The translations under genes and the position numbers were made by a program. This document shows positions 55,154-63,676 of a stretch of DNA of 64,000 nucleotides, piece by piece. Position 1 is the first letter of the stretch, and the number at the start of each line of letters is the position of its first letter. This DNA is from JAJTFW01 sp964534995. GTDB lineage: Bacteria > Bacteroidota > Bacteroidia > AKYH767-A > OLB10. Below the pieces are notes generated by a model, which did no database searches, was not told the origin of the DNA, and was given only the letters and a program-made list of their open reading frames with translations. Location: NCBI GenBank assembly GCA_964534995.1, contig CAZHSC010000002.1:1-64000 (forward strand), written 5' to 3'.

Positions 55154-55159
55154 CTGGCT

Positions 55160-56095
55160 TCAGGACTGTTTTATTTTTTCAAACACCTCCGGAAGCCTTG
55201 ATACCAATGCCATTTCCTTCATCTTATCCCTTGCTTCCTTTGCCGGGCTGCCGAAATAGACGACCCCGCCTTTCAAGGATTTCGAAATTCCGGACTGGGC
55301 ATAGACAATGGCTCCTGCCCCGATGGTCACATCCTTCTGACAGCCTACCTGGCCCCAGAAAATCACATTATCCTCAATGTTTACACAGCCGGCAATGCCC
55401 ACATGGGCGGCAAAAAGACAATTCTTTCCGATCACTGTATCATGACCGACATGCACATGGTTATCGAGTTTGGTCCCCTTCCCAATAATGGTATCTGAAG
55501 AAACGCCACGGTCTATGGTACAGCAGGCGCCAATTTCCACATAATCGTGAAGTACAACCCTGCCGCAGGAATGCATCTTCTCATAGTAATCCGGTCGGCG
55601 CTTGTAATAAAATGCATCCGCCCCGATAACGGTATTGGCATGCAGAATGACGTTATCACCAATTACGCAATGGCTGTAAATGACTACCCCACTGTGAATA
55701 ATACAGTTTTTTCCGATTTTCACTTCCGGACCAATGGATACATTGGGTTGAATAACGGTTCCTTTCCCTATTTCCGCTGTAGGATCAATGTCCTGTGCGG
55801 AGGGAACAAAAGGCATAAAGCGTTTGGTAAGGTACACATAGTCCCGGAAAGGATCATCACTAAAAATCAAACCCTTTCCAGGCGGCACCTCCACTTCCTT
55901 ATTGATGATAATAAAACTGGCTTCCGAGTAAAGCGCTTTATCATAGTACTTTGGGTGATCCACAAAAGTGAGGTCACCGGGCTCTACACGGTGAATTTCA
56001 TTGATACCGGTTACCATCAAGGCAGGGTCGCCGATGACTTTACCATGGATCATTTCATTTAACTCTGCGAGCGTTCGCCCCGGTGATATTTTCAT
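55160..56095 (-). CDS. lpxD: UDP-3-O-acylglucosamine N-acyltransferase LpxD
   Basis: A 311-residue lipid A enzyme that N-acylates UDP-3-O-acyl-glucosamine. The uridine-binding N-terminal domain (ALMVTGINEIHRVEPGDLTFV) is followed by a left-handed beta helix of hexapeptide repeats (PNVSIGPEVKIGKNCIIHSG and so on). The catalytic His lies in HVHVGHDTVIG. The C-terminal helices end KEMALVSRLPEVFEKI. It is slightly shorter than the usual 340. ATG at 56095 (MKISPG) is preferred to an in-frame TTG at 56110, which is inside the promoter box. First gene of a unit with the SpoIIE phosphatase. Confidence 0.93.
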   Translation of the reverse strand: MKISPGRTLAELNEMIHGKVIGDPALMVTGINEIHRVEPGDLTFVDHPKYYDKALYSEASFIIINKEVEVPPGKGLIFSDDPFRDYVYLTKRFMPFVPSAQDIDPTAEIGKGTVIQPNVSIGPEVKIGKNCIIHSGVVIYSHCVIGDNVILHANTVIGADAFYYKRRPDYYEKMHSCGRVVLHDYVEIGACCTIDRGVSSDTIIGKGTKLDNHVHVGHDTVIGKNCLFAAHVGIAGCVNIEDNVIFWGQVGCQKDVTIGAGAIVYAQSGISKSLKGGVVYFGSPAKEARDKMKEMALVSRLPEVFEKIKQS

Positions 56096-56107
56096 AGCTT
56101 GATGTGG

Positions 56108-56115
56108 CAAAAGTA
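56108..56115 (-). promoter_or_regulatory. -7 promoter box of lpxD
   Basis: The minus strand reads TACTTTTG, a perfect TAnnTTTG, 12 nt before the ATG at 56095. Confidence 0.6.
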
Positions 56116-56282
56116 AGTATTCTTTATCTGAAAAGATAATGGTGAGCTACGTATTCGGTAATTAAAAATTCACACAAAACCGGATCATCAATTCCTGCAT
56201 ATTACGCAACAGTGGCAGTAGCTTTCCCTGTGATATAACTGAATGCTTGCTGTATATCTGTTTATGATGAAGAAATTAAATT

Positions 56283-56321
56283 GCAAAAAAAAGCCGGAAC
56301 TGCGGGATAAGCAATTCCGGC
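56283..56321 (-). terminator. intrinsic terminator of the DUF4397 gene
   Basis: On the minus strand GCCGGAA pairs with TTCCGGC, with an inner TGC/GCA pair after one mismatch and a 7-nt loop, followed by eight T. It lies 20 nt past the stop at 56342. Confidence 0.9.
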
Positions 56322-56341
56322 ACTATGAAACCGGTAAATTA

Positions 56342-57046
56342 TCAGTTATTCACAATAATCTGTGCATTCAAGGCCTGGTCACCGCTGCCGCCCACAAATC
56401 CTTTGGCATATACGGTATAAATTTTACCGGCGGTTAAACTGATTCCAGGAAGCGGTAACACTACGTTCGCAGTACCGGCCAACCTGACTTCGAGGTTATA
56501 AGTACCTGCATCCAGTGGTGTAAAATCTGTATAGTCCTTGAAACTTATTTTGCCGAAAACAACGCCACCACCCGTCAGGGCAACATCCACTGCAGGGGCA
56601 TCCGGAGAGAGGTGAATAAAACGTACATGCGCCTTACCGGAAGCCGGTGCAGTAAGATTGTCTTCAATGAAGAGGGCATTCAGCTTACTGACGCTGTCCA
56701 CAGCGAACAAAGTGTAATTTTTATTTTTAGTAAAGCCAAGGTTGGCGGCAAGGGCCGTAGTGGTAGTTCCGGCCACATTCACTTTAATATTACGGGTTCC
56801 TTCAGTTACAGTCAGATAAGCCGTATTGTCGAGAAATTCAACCGGAGATGTGTTTACCTTGCTGTTGTCCAGCAGGAGGTCAACTGCCGGTGCATCCGGA
56901 GAAGCATGAACAATCATCAGCCGGGCGTTGCCGGCAGGCGTTGCATCATCATCATCATCACTGCATGAACTTACAGAGAACATTGTAAGTAATGCAATAC
57001 TCAGCATAGAAAGAAATTTCAAAGAATACATGGTGTTTTTTTTCAT
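56342..57046 (-). CDS. DUF4397 lipoprotein
   Basis: A 234-residue protein. The signal peptide ends in a lipobox (VSSC, Cys 28), and the mature protein starts CSDDDDD, an acidic stretch of the kind that marks surface export of lipoproteins in some Bacteroidota. Two DUF4397 modules follow, recognisable by LMIVHASPDAPAVDLLLDN and VRFIHLSPDAPAVDVALTG. The function of the domain is not established. Single gene with a strong terminator; no consensus promoter box was found. Confidence 0.9.
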   Translation of the reverse strand: MKKNTMYSLKFLSMLSIALLTMFSVSSCSDDDDDATPAGNARLMIVHASPDAPAVDLLLDNSKVNTSPVEFLDNTAYLTVTEGTRNIKVNVAGTTTTALAANLGFTKNKNYTLFAVDSVSKLNALFIEDNLTAPASGKAHVRFIHLSPDAPAVDVALTGGGVVFGKISFKDYTDFTPLDAGTYNLEVRLAGTANVVLPLPGISLTAGKIYTVYAKGFVGGSGDQALNAQIIVNN

Positions 57047-57175
57047 TGTCTTGTTGTTTTATGTGTTTGGAAGGAAAAACAGAAGAAATGAAAAATTGTT
57101 AATCCGTATGAGGCCCTTTTCTCAAATTTTTATCAGAAGTTCTTTAAAAAGTACAATTGCCACGCTTAAAAAGCC

Positions 57176-57183
57176 TATCTTTG
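57176..57183 (+). promoter_or_regulatory. -7 promoter box of typA
   Basis: TATCTTTG is a perfect TAnnTTTG. A TTG at 57157-57159 lies 16 nt upstream, near the expected -33 position. The box is 47 nt before the ATG at 57231. Confidence 0.65.
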
Positions 57184-57230
57184 CGGGCGCTAAAAACACC
57201 TCTCTCTGGCGGAGAGACATTAAATATAAA

Positions 57231-59042
57231 ATGCAGAATATCAGGAACATAGCAATTATTGCTCACGTTGACCACGGTAAAACCACCCTTGTTGACAAGA
57301 TTTTACATCAAACCGAGCTCTTCAGGGAAAATGAAAAAACCGGGGATTTAATACTCGACAACAATGACCTTGAAAGGGAAAGGGGAATCACCATTGTCGC
57401 TAAAAACGTATCAGTTCAGTATAAAGGTACCAAAATTAACATCATCGACACCCCGGGTCACGCTGATTTTGGAGGTGAAGTGGAAAGGGTCATGAATATG
57501 GCCGATGGGGTATTGTTGCTGGTGGATGCTTTTGAAGGCCCCATGCCGCAAACCAGGTTTGTGCTATCCAAAGCGCTCGAGATGGGTAAAAAAGCCATCC
57601 TCGTTATTAATAAAGTGGACAAAGAGAATTGCAGGCCCGACGAAGTACACGAAAAAGTTTTCGATCTTTTCTTTCACCTGGACGCTACCGAAGAGCAGCT
57701 GAACTTCCCGACCGTTTATGGTTCCTCCAAGCAGGGCTGGATGAGCCGTGACCTGAAAATACCCAGTGATAACATTACGCCTTTGCTGGATACTATCATT
57801 GATTACTTTCCGGCACCGGAATATGTGGAAGGCAGCCCGCAGGTATTGATTACCTCCCTTGACTTTTCCACCTATGTTGGACGGATTGCCATCGGAAGGA
57901 TCAGCCGTGGATCGCTCAAAGAAAACCAACCGGTATCGCTCATGAAAAAAGATGGCAGCATCAGGAAAATGAGGGTGAAAGAAACTTTTGTTTTTGAAGG
58001 CCTTGGCAGGAAAAAGGTAGGGGAAGTATTTTGCGGAGATATCTGTGCCATTACCGGCATTGAGGATTTTGATATCGGCGACACCATTGCCGATTTTGAA
58101 AACCCCGAGGCGCTGAAGCCCATATCGGTTGATGAACCTACCATGTGCATGCTGTTCACCATCAACAACTCACCCTTTTTCGGTAAAGAAGGCCGCTTTG
58201 TAACGTCAAGGCATATCCGCGATCGCCTGTACAAGGAACTTGAGAAAAACCTCGCCATGCGTATCCAGGAAACGGATTCTCCCGACAGCTATCTCGTGTA
58301 TGGCCGGGGAGTATTGCACCTTTCCATTCTGGTGGAAACCATGAGGAGGGAAGGTTATGAACTGCAGGTTGGCCAGCCCCAGGTAATCATCAAGGAAATT
58401 GACGGTGTTAAACATGAACCTGTCGAACACCTTACCGTTGATGCGCCCGAGGAAGTTGCAGGAAAAGTGATTGAACTGGTTACCCAGAAAAAGGGAGAGC
58501 TCAAAGTGATGGAGCCGAAGGGAGATTTACAACACCTCGAATTTGAAATACCCGCCCGGGGACTTATCGGCTTGCGCAGTAATGTGCTTACTGCCACCGC
58601 GGGACGTGCCATCATGGCCCACCGCTTTGCGAAATTTGAACCCTGGAAAGGCCCCATTCAGGGAAGGATATCCGGCGTATTGCTTGCCAAGGAAACCGGC
58701 ACCGCTACCCCCTACTCCATTGACCGCATGCAGGACAGGGGTATTTTCTTTATCGATCCGGGTGAGCAGGTATATGCAGGACAGGTGATCGGGCAACATA
58801 TCCGTCCTGACGACCTGGTCATAAACTTATGTGAAGCCAAAAAACTGACAAACATGCGTGCCTCAGGCAGTGATGACAATGTAAGGATAGCTCCTAAAAT
58901 CAATTTCTCGCTGGAAGAGTCGATGGAATACATCGAGAAAGATGAATACCTGGAAATCACACCCAAGTCATTACGCATGCGGAAAATTTACCTGGATGAG
59001 AATGAACGTAAACGCAATGCCAAGAAAATGGCAGAAGCCTGA
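57231..59042 (+). CDS. typA: ribosome-associated GTPase TypA/BipA
   Basis: A 603-residue translational GTPase that binds ribosomes and helps 50S assembly and stress adaptation. The G1 loop is AHVDHGKTTLVD, switch I has the RERGITIVAKN block, G3 is DTPGHADFGGEVERV and G4 is NKVDKE. The C-terminal BipA-specific half includes RGLIGLRSNVLTATAG and RPDDLVINLCEAKKLTNMR. The frame is open far upstream (to 56928), but ATG 57231 (MQNIRN) is the standard start, lies downstream of the promoter and gives normal length. Confidence 0.97.
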   Translation: MQNIRNIAIIAHVDHGKTTLVDKILHQTELFRENEKTGDLILDNNDLERERGITIVAKNVSVQYKGTKINIIDTPGHADFGGEVERVMNMADGVLLLVDAFEGPMPQTRFVLSKALEMGKKAILVINKVDKENCRPDEVHEKVFDLFFHLDATEEQLNFPTVYGSSKQGWMSRDLKIPSDNITPLLDTIIDYFPAPEYVEGSPQVLITSLDFSTYVGRIAIGRISRGSLKENQPVSLMKKDGSIRKMRVKETFVFEGLGRKKVGEVFCGDICAITGIEDFDIGDTIADFENPEALKPISVDEPTMCMLFTINNSPFFGKEGRFVTSRHIRDRLYKELEKNLAMRIQETDSPDSYLVYGRGVLHLSILVETMRREGYELQVGQPQVIIKEIDGVKHEPVEHLTVDAPEEVAGKVIELVTQKKGELKVMEPKGDLQHLEFEIPARGLIGLRSNVLTATAGRAIMAHRFAKFEPWKGPIQGRISGVLLAKETGTATPYSIDRMQDRGIFFIDPGEQVYAGQVIGQHIRPDDLVINLCEAKKLTNMRASGSDDNVRIAPKINFSLEESMEYIEKDEYLEITPKSLRMRKIYLDENERKRNAKKMAEA

Positions 59043-59061
59043 TTGTAACTGACACCAGCAG

Positions 59062-59095
59062 CGCCGGTTTTCCTGAGGAAATCCGGCGTTTCTTA
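59062..59095 (+). terminator. intrinsic terminator of typA
   Basis: CGCCGG (59062-59067) pairs with CCGGCG (59083-59088). The inner TTTCC/GGAAA pairs extend the stem after one mismatch around a TGA loop. TTTCTTATTATT follows. Confidence 0.85.
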
Positions 59096-59157
59096 TTATT
59101 GGTCGTTTCCGGCAGCCTCTTCAGCTAAATGTTTAAAACAAGCTGCGGACGATTGAT

Positions 59158-59165
59158 TATATTTG
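59158..59165 (+). promoter_or_regulatory. -7 promoter box of the LytS/LytTR operon
   Basis: TATATTTG is a perfect TAnnTTTG, 48 nt before the ATG at 59214. It overlaps an in-frame TTG (59163), which argues against that codon being the start. Confidence 0.55.
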
Positions 59166-59213
59166 AGATGGCTGCAAAAGTTATTACACGGCCGTGCCTA
59201 TACGCTACCATTA

Positions 59214-60281
59214 ATGATCGACAGAGTCATCCGGAAATTTTATAATAAAATGCCCGATAAAAAAATGCAGAGTATTATTCTGCATTCACTTTTCTGGCTG
59301 GTATGGCTTACCCGTTCCTTTTACGACACCTATGGTATATGGGGAGTTAAATGGGGTTTCGCCTACATCGCCATCGTATTCATCAGCCAGGTGCCTTTGG
59401 TATACATCCACCTTTACCTGCTCGTCCCCCGATTGCTTAACCGGAAAAAATACCTGCAGTACCTGTTCCTCACCGGTCTCTGCGTATATGGATATTCTTT
59501 ATTAAACTACTCACTGCTTACCGCTTTGCCCAGGGAAAATATGCCCGAGAGGATGACACGGTTCCTGGCCAATATCACTCCGAATTTTGATTTGCTGGAA
59601 GGGCTCATTGTGGTGATACTCACCTATGCGTTAAAATACACCCTGATCGCTTTCATTACACAAAACGAATTGCTGAAGCTGCAAAAAGAAAAACTCCAGC
59701 TGGAGCTGAATGCCCTCAAAGCACAGATACACCCGCACTTCCTCTTCAACACCCTCAACAACCTGTATTCACTTACCCTTAAGAACTCGGATAAATCCTC
59801 GGAGGTGGTACTTAAACTTTCGGACATTATGCGATATGTCCTGTATCAGGCCAACGAAGAAAAAGTTGCATTATCCAGGGAACTCGAGTTTATCAGAAAC
59901 TACGTGGAGCTTCAGCGTATCCGCTACCATGACCGCTATGATATCAGCTTCCGGGTAAGCGGTGAAGTGAAAGATCAAAAGGTAGCGCCGCTGCTCTTTA
60001 TTGACTTTGTGGAAAATGCCTTTAAACATGGTATCGACAAAAGATTTACCGATGGTTTCGTCCACATCCATTTTCATATAAATGGCGGGCGCCTGTGCTT
60101 TTCAGCCGAAAACAGTATCGGAAATAATGAACAGGCTGGAATCATCAGGCAGGATACAGGCATCGGCCTTGCCAATGTTAAGAAAAGGCTATCGATATTA
60201 TATCCACAGCAACATGAACTCCTCATAAAGCGCCATGATGAGGTCTATTCCGTAACACTTAACATTGAATGTCATGAATAA
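59214..60281 (+). CDS. LytS/YehU-type membrane sensor histidine kinase
   Basis: A 355-residue kinase. The N-terminal half has four membrane segments (for example ILHSLFWLVWLTRSF and FAYIAIVFISQVPLVYIHLY). The His_kinase (PF06580) domain has the phosphoacceptor motif QIHPHFLFNTLNNLYSL and the HATPase N-box DFVENAFKHGI, with a G2-type GIGLANVKKRL. Together with the LytTR regulator immediately downstream (8-nt overlap) it forms a classical two-component pair. The signal is unknown. Confidence 0.92.
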   Translation: MIDRVIRKFYNKMPDKKMQSIILHSLFWLVWLTRSFYDTYGIWGVKWGFAYIAIVFISQVPLVYIHLYLLVPRLLNRKKYLQYLFLTGLCVYGYSLLNYSLLTALPRENMPERMTRFLANITPNFDLLEGLIVVILTYALKYTLIAFITQNELLKLQKEKLQLELNALKAQIHPHFLFNTLNNLYSLTLKNSDKSSEVVLKLSDIMRYVLYQANEEKVALSRELEFIRNYVELQRIRYHDRYDISFRVSGEVKDQKVAPLLFIDFVENAFKHGIDKRFTDGFVHIHFHINGGRLCFSAENSIGNNEQAGIIRQDTGIGLANVKKRLSILYPQQHELLIKRHDEVYSVTLNIECHE

Positions 60282-60975
60282 AATAAAATGCATTATCGTG
60301 GACGATGAGCCACTGGCACAGGAAGTACTGGAACGTTTTCTTGGTAACATCCGTGAACTCGAATTGGTGGCAAAATGCAACAATGCACTTGAGGCCTTCG
60401 AGGTGCTGAACAATGAAGTGGTAGATCTGATGTTTCTGGATATTTCCATGCCCGTAATATCAGGTATTGATTTTTTACGTTCCCTGAGGAAAGCCCCTGC
60501 CGTTATCATCACCACCGCTCATCCCGACTTCGCCCTTCAGGGCTATGAACTGGATGTGGTGGATTACCTGGTGAAACCCGTTTCGCTCGAACGCTTCATG
60601 AAAGCTGTGAATAAAGCCATCGACAGGATACGTTTACAGACCCATGTTGAAAAGAGCATTAAAGCGGATTTTATGTTTGTCAAAAGCGACCAGAAACTGA
60701 TCCGCATTAATTTTTCCGACATCAGTTATATTGAAGGCATGAAGGATTATGTGAAAATATTCACCAAAGAAAAGATGATTGTAACTTTACATACCATGAA
60801 GTTTTTCGAAAGCAGCCTTCCCTCCGATCAATTTGCCCGCGTTCATAAAAGCTATATTGTCAATACGGCATCCATTAAATCCATATACGGAAATGAACTT
60901 GAACTGCAGCAAACGCGTATTCCGATAGGAAGCAGCTATAAGGATCAGCTCATGCGGTCCATTCATTCCTCCTGA
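60274..60975 (+). CDS. LytTR-family response regulator
   Basis: A 233-residue protein. The receiver domain has VDDEPLAQEVLERF, the phosphorylated Asp in LMFLDISMPVISG and the conserved Lys in LVKPVSLERF. A LytTR DNA-binding domain follows (SDISYIEGMKDYVKIF and FARVHKSYIVN). It probably controls a small regulon by binding pairs of direct repeats. The ATG lies inside the kinase gene, so the two are translationally coupled. Confidence 0.95.
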   Translation: MNKIKCIIVDDEPLAQEVLERFLGNIRELELVAKCNNALEAFEVLNNEVVDLMFLDISMPVISGIDFLRSLRKAPAVIITTAHPDFALQGYELDVVDYLVKPVSLERFMKAVNKAIDRIRLQTHVEKSIKADFMFVKSDQKLIRINFSDISYIEGMKDYVKIFTKEKMIVTLHTMKFFESSLPSDQFARVHKSYIVNTASIKSIYGNELELQQTRIPIGSSYKDQLMRSIHSS

Positions 60976-61074
60976 ATTTGATTAAGGTGCATCCATTTCC
61001 CCCTTCCCACTTTGATTTGATGAATAGCCCCTTGTATTATTTGAAGAAACAGCTGATTTATTTGAAATAAATTA

Positions 61075-61082
61075 TATTTTTG
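61075..61082 (+). promoter_or_regulatory. -7 promoter box of the LVIVD-repeat gene
   Basis: TATTTTTG is a perfect TAnnTTTG, 22 nt before the ATG at 61105. Confidence 0.5.
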
Positions 61083-61104
61083 AATTAACAATCACCAAAA
61101 CATA

Positions 61105-63465
61105 ATGAAAAACCTGTTACTGCTTATCGGCGGTGTCCTGCTTTCCTTTACCGGACATGCGCAACTGAACGTTACTTTCAAGTCCAACCTCATTTACCCC
61201 AATGACGCCCTCTCCAATATTGGGGGCTATGTGGATTCCCTTGGCAATGAATACGCCCTGGTAGGGTATGAATCCGGTTTGTCCATCGTCAATGTTTCTG
61301 ACCCGGCAAATCCGGTCATAGCATTTTCCGTTCCGGGCACACAATCTACCTGGAGGGAAGTGAAAACATGGCAGAATTACGCCTATGTTACTACCGAAGG
61401 ATGCTGCAACGGATTGCAGATTATCAACCTGGGTTACCTGCCCGACTCCATCAGCGTAAAGCAATGGAAAGGTAACGGAAGTATCGCCGGCCAGTTAGAA
61501 ACTATTCACGCCTTGCACATTGAAGATGCGCATGTGTATCTTTTTGGAAGTAATCTCTTTAATGGTTCTGCCCTCATCGCCGATCTTGCGGATCCATGGA
61601 ATCCGGATTATAAGGGCCACACCCCCGGCACCTATATACATGATGGCTATGTCCGGGCCGACGTATTGTATTCGGCGCACATTTATGACGGATATTTTTC
61701 AGTCTTTGATGTAAGCAACAAGAGCAACCCAATACTCCTCGCCACGCAATCTACTCCTACCCAGTTTACCCATAACACCTGGCTCAATGACGCAGGGAAT
61801 GTATTGTTTACAACAGATGAAAACTCCAATTCTTACCTGGGTGCTTACGACATCAGTAACCTCAACAACATCATTGAACTGGACAGGGTACAACTGACTC
61901 CCGGTTCTGGATCGATCATTCACAATACCCATAATTTAAACGACTATGAGATCGTATCCTGGTATAAAGACGGTATCGCCATTGTGGATGTAAGCCGTCC
62001 GGAAAACATGATTGTTACCGGGCATTACGACACCTATCCGCAGGGATCAGGCAACGGTTTTAGCGGAGCCTGGGGTGTTTACCCTTATCTGCCCTCCGGA
62101 AACCTGGTGGTTTCGGATATAAATAATGGACTTTTTGTGCTTACGCCCACCTATGTACGTGGCTGCTACCTTGAAGGAACAGTTACAGACAGTGTCACCG
62201 GCCTTCCGTTGAACAATGTTACAGTGACCATCACCGGCCCTGCCATCACCAGCACCAGTAAGATCACCGGTGAGTACAAAACCGGACTCGCCACAGCAGG
62301 AAATTATACCGTAGAGTTTTCCAAGCCCGGATATCTCACAAAAACTTTTAACAATGTCAGTTTGCAAAACGGTGTACTTACCCTACTGGATGTACAACTC
62401 AATACCATTGTTCCCACTGTAACTATAACGGGTACAGTAACCGAAGCCGGCAGCGGCCTCCCCATTGCCAATGCCACTGTATTTTTCTTCAACTCACAAT
62501 TCGACAATACCGTAAGCAGCGATGTAAACGGACAATTCAGCATCCCCGGCTTCTTCCCCGGCACCTACGACCTGCTTGTAGGGCACTGGGGGCATATTAC
62601 TTATTGCAGCGGCGGTCAAAATATAACAGGAGGAAATTCCTATACCATAGTGCTGGACAAAGGCTATTACGATGACTTTTCGCTCGATTTCGGCTGGACC
62701 GTAAGCGGCCCTTCCGGCAATGTCTGGGAAAGAGCGGTACCTGTTGGCACTACCAATAACAATCAATTGGCCAATCCGGGCGCGGATGTAAACAATGACT
62801 GCGGAACGATGGCCTATGTAACGGATAATGGCGGCGGTGGCCCGTGGGACAATGACGTGGACCAGGGTAATACCATACTTACTTCACCGGTTTTTGACGC
62901 TCTTCAATACACCAACCCTTATGTGAAGTATCAGCGATGGTTTTATAATGGTGGAAATAACAATGGCGCACCGGATGATTCGATGTTAATTTATCTGAGC
63001 AATGGTACGAATACCGTGCTGCTGGAAGCATATGGCCCCTCCGGATCTTCATCTTCCTGGCAAGCGTCCAACTTCAAGATTTCAGATTTCATTACACCCA
63101 GTTCCACCATGCAATTAATCGTACGCGTTGGTGACCCCGGTCCTGTATTTAATATTGTGGAAGGCGGCCTGGATAAATTTGAAATTGCAGAAGTGACCTC
63201 ACTGGGAGAACTTGCTGAATCGCACCTATTGAGTATATATCCAAATCCCTTTCAGAAGGATGTAACCCTTACTTTCAATCAAAGGAATAAAAACGGAGTT
63301 TCTTTAAGGGTATTTGATGCAGGAGGCAGAATCATTGAAGAACGTAGGATATCACAGGCAATAAACAGTATCAGCATCGGTCAAACCTGGGAAAACGGAC
63401 TCTATTTCGTTCAGATTATAGATGAAAACGGAAATATAAAAACGCAACGACTGGTAAAACTTTAA
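61105..63465 (+). CDS. T9SS-secreted choice-of-anchor-B/LVIVD-repeat protein
   Basis: A 786-residue protein with a signal peptide (about 1-20). The first 350 residues form a propeller of LVIVD-like repeats (SGLSIVNVSDPANPVIAF; YFSVFDVSNKSNPILLATQS; DGIAIVDVSRPENMIVTGH) typical of choice-of-anchor-B proteins. Two carboxypeptidase-regulatory-like modules follow (LEGTVTDSVTGLPLNNVTV; ITGTVTEAGSGLPIANATV). A beta domain with a GGGGPWDNDVDQG loop comes next, and the protein ends with a type A T9SS sorting domain (SIYPNPFQKDVTL). It is probably a surface-anchored or released protein; the substrate is unknown. Confidence 0.85.
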   Translation: MKNLLLLIGGVLLSFTGHAQLNVTFKSNLIYPNDALSNIGGYVDSLGNEYALVGYESGLSIVNVSDPANPVIAFSVPGTQSTWREVKTWQNYAYVTTEGCCNGLQIINLGYLPDSISVKQWKGNGSIAGQLETIHALHIEDAHVYLFGSNLFNGSALIADLADPWNPDYKGHTPGTYIHDGYVRADVLYSAHIYDGYFSVFDVSNKSNPILLATQSTPTQFTHNTWLNDAGNVLFTTDENSNSYLGAYDISNLNNIIELDRVQLTPGSGSIIHNTHNLNDYEIVSWYKDGIAIVDVSRPENMIVTGHYDTYPQGSGNGFSGAWGVYPYLPSGNLVVSDINNGLFVLTPTYVRGCYLEGTVTDSVTGLPLNNVTVTITGPAITSTSKITGEYKTGLATAGNYTVEFSKPGYLTKTFNNVSLQNGVLTLLDVQLNTIVPTVTITGTVTEAGSGLPIANATVFFFNSQFDNTVSSDVNGQFSIPGFFPGTYDLLVGHWGHITYCSGGQNITGGNSYTIVLDKGYYDDFSLDFGWTVSGPSGNVWERAVPVGTTNNNQLANPGADVNNDCGTMAYVTDNGGGGPWDNDVDQGNTILTSPVFDALQYTNPYVKYQRWFYNGGNNNGAPDDSMLIYLSNGTNTVLLEAYGPSGSSSSWQASNFKISDFITPSSTMQLIVRVGDPGPVFNIVEGGLDKFEIAEVTSLGELAESHLLSIYPNPFQKDVTLTFNQRNKNGVSLRVFDAGGRIIEERRISQAINSISIGQTWENGLYFVQIIDENGNIKTQRLVKL

Positions 63466-63481
63466 GAAAATGCGCTCTTTG

Positions 63482-63515
63482 AAAAAGCTGTCTCCATATT
63501 GGAGGCAGCTTTTTT
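63482..63515 (+). terminator. intrinsic terminator of the LVIVD gene
   Basis: AAAAAGCTG pairs with CAGCTTTTT and CTCCA with TGGAG, with one T-G pair between the two parts and a 3-nt loop. The 3' arm ends in a T-tract. Confidence 0.9.
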
Positions 63516-63655
63516 ACTTCCTCCCTCCTCTTTCATTTCATGTACTTATTTTACATTGATTATCAATCATGTTGAATCTGACTCAACTCGCCTTTTAACA
63601 CATCTCCTTGTTAGCATCACCTTATTTAAGAAGAAAAAAGAAGACAAAATCACAT

Positions 63656-63663
63656 CATATTTG
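63656..63663 (+). promoter_or_regulatory. possible -7 box of the last gene
   Basis: CATATTTG is one fixed base off TAnnTTTG and lies 13 nt before the likely TTG start at 63677. Confidence 0.35.
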
Positions 63664-63676
63664 CAGAAGTTTTACG

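Noticed and set aside
54536..55201. 221-codon plus-strand open frame opposite the SpoIIE gene
   Set aside because: A shadow of the phosphatase frame; no domain, signal or promoter of its own.
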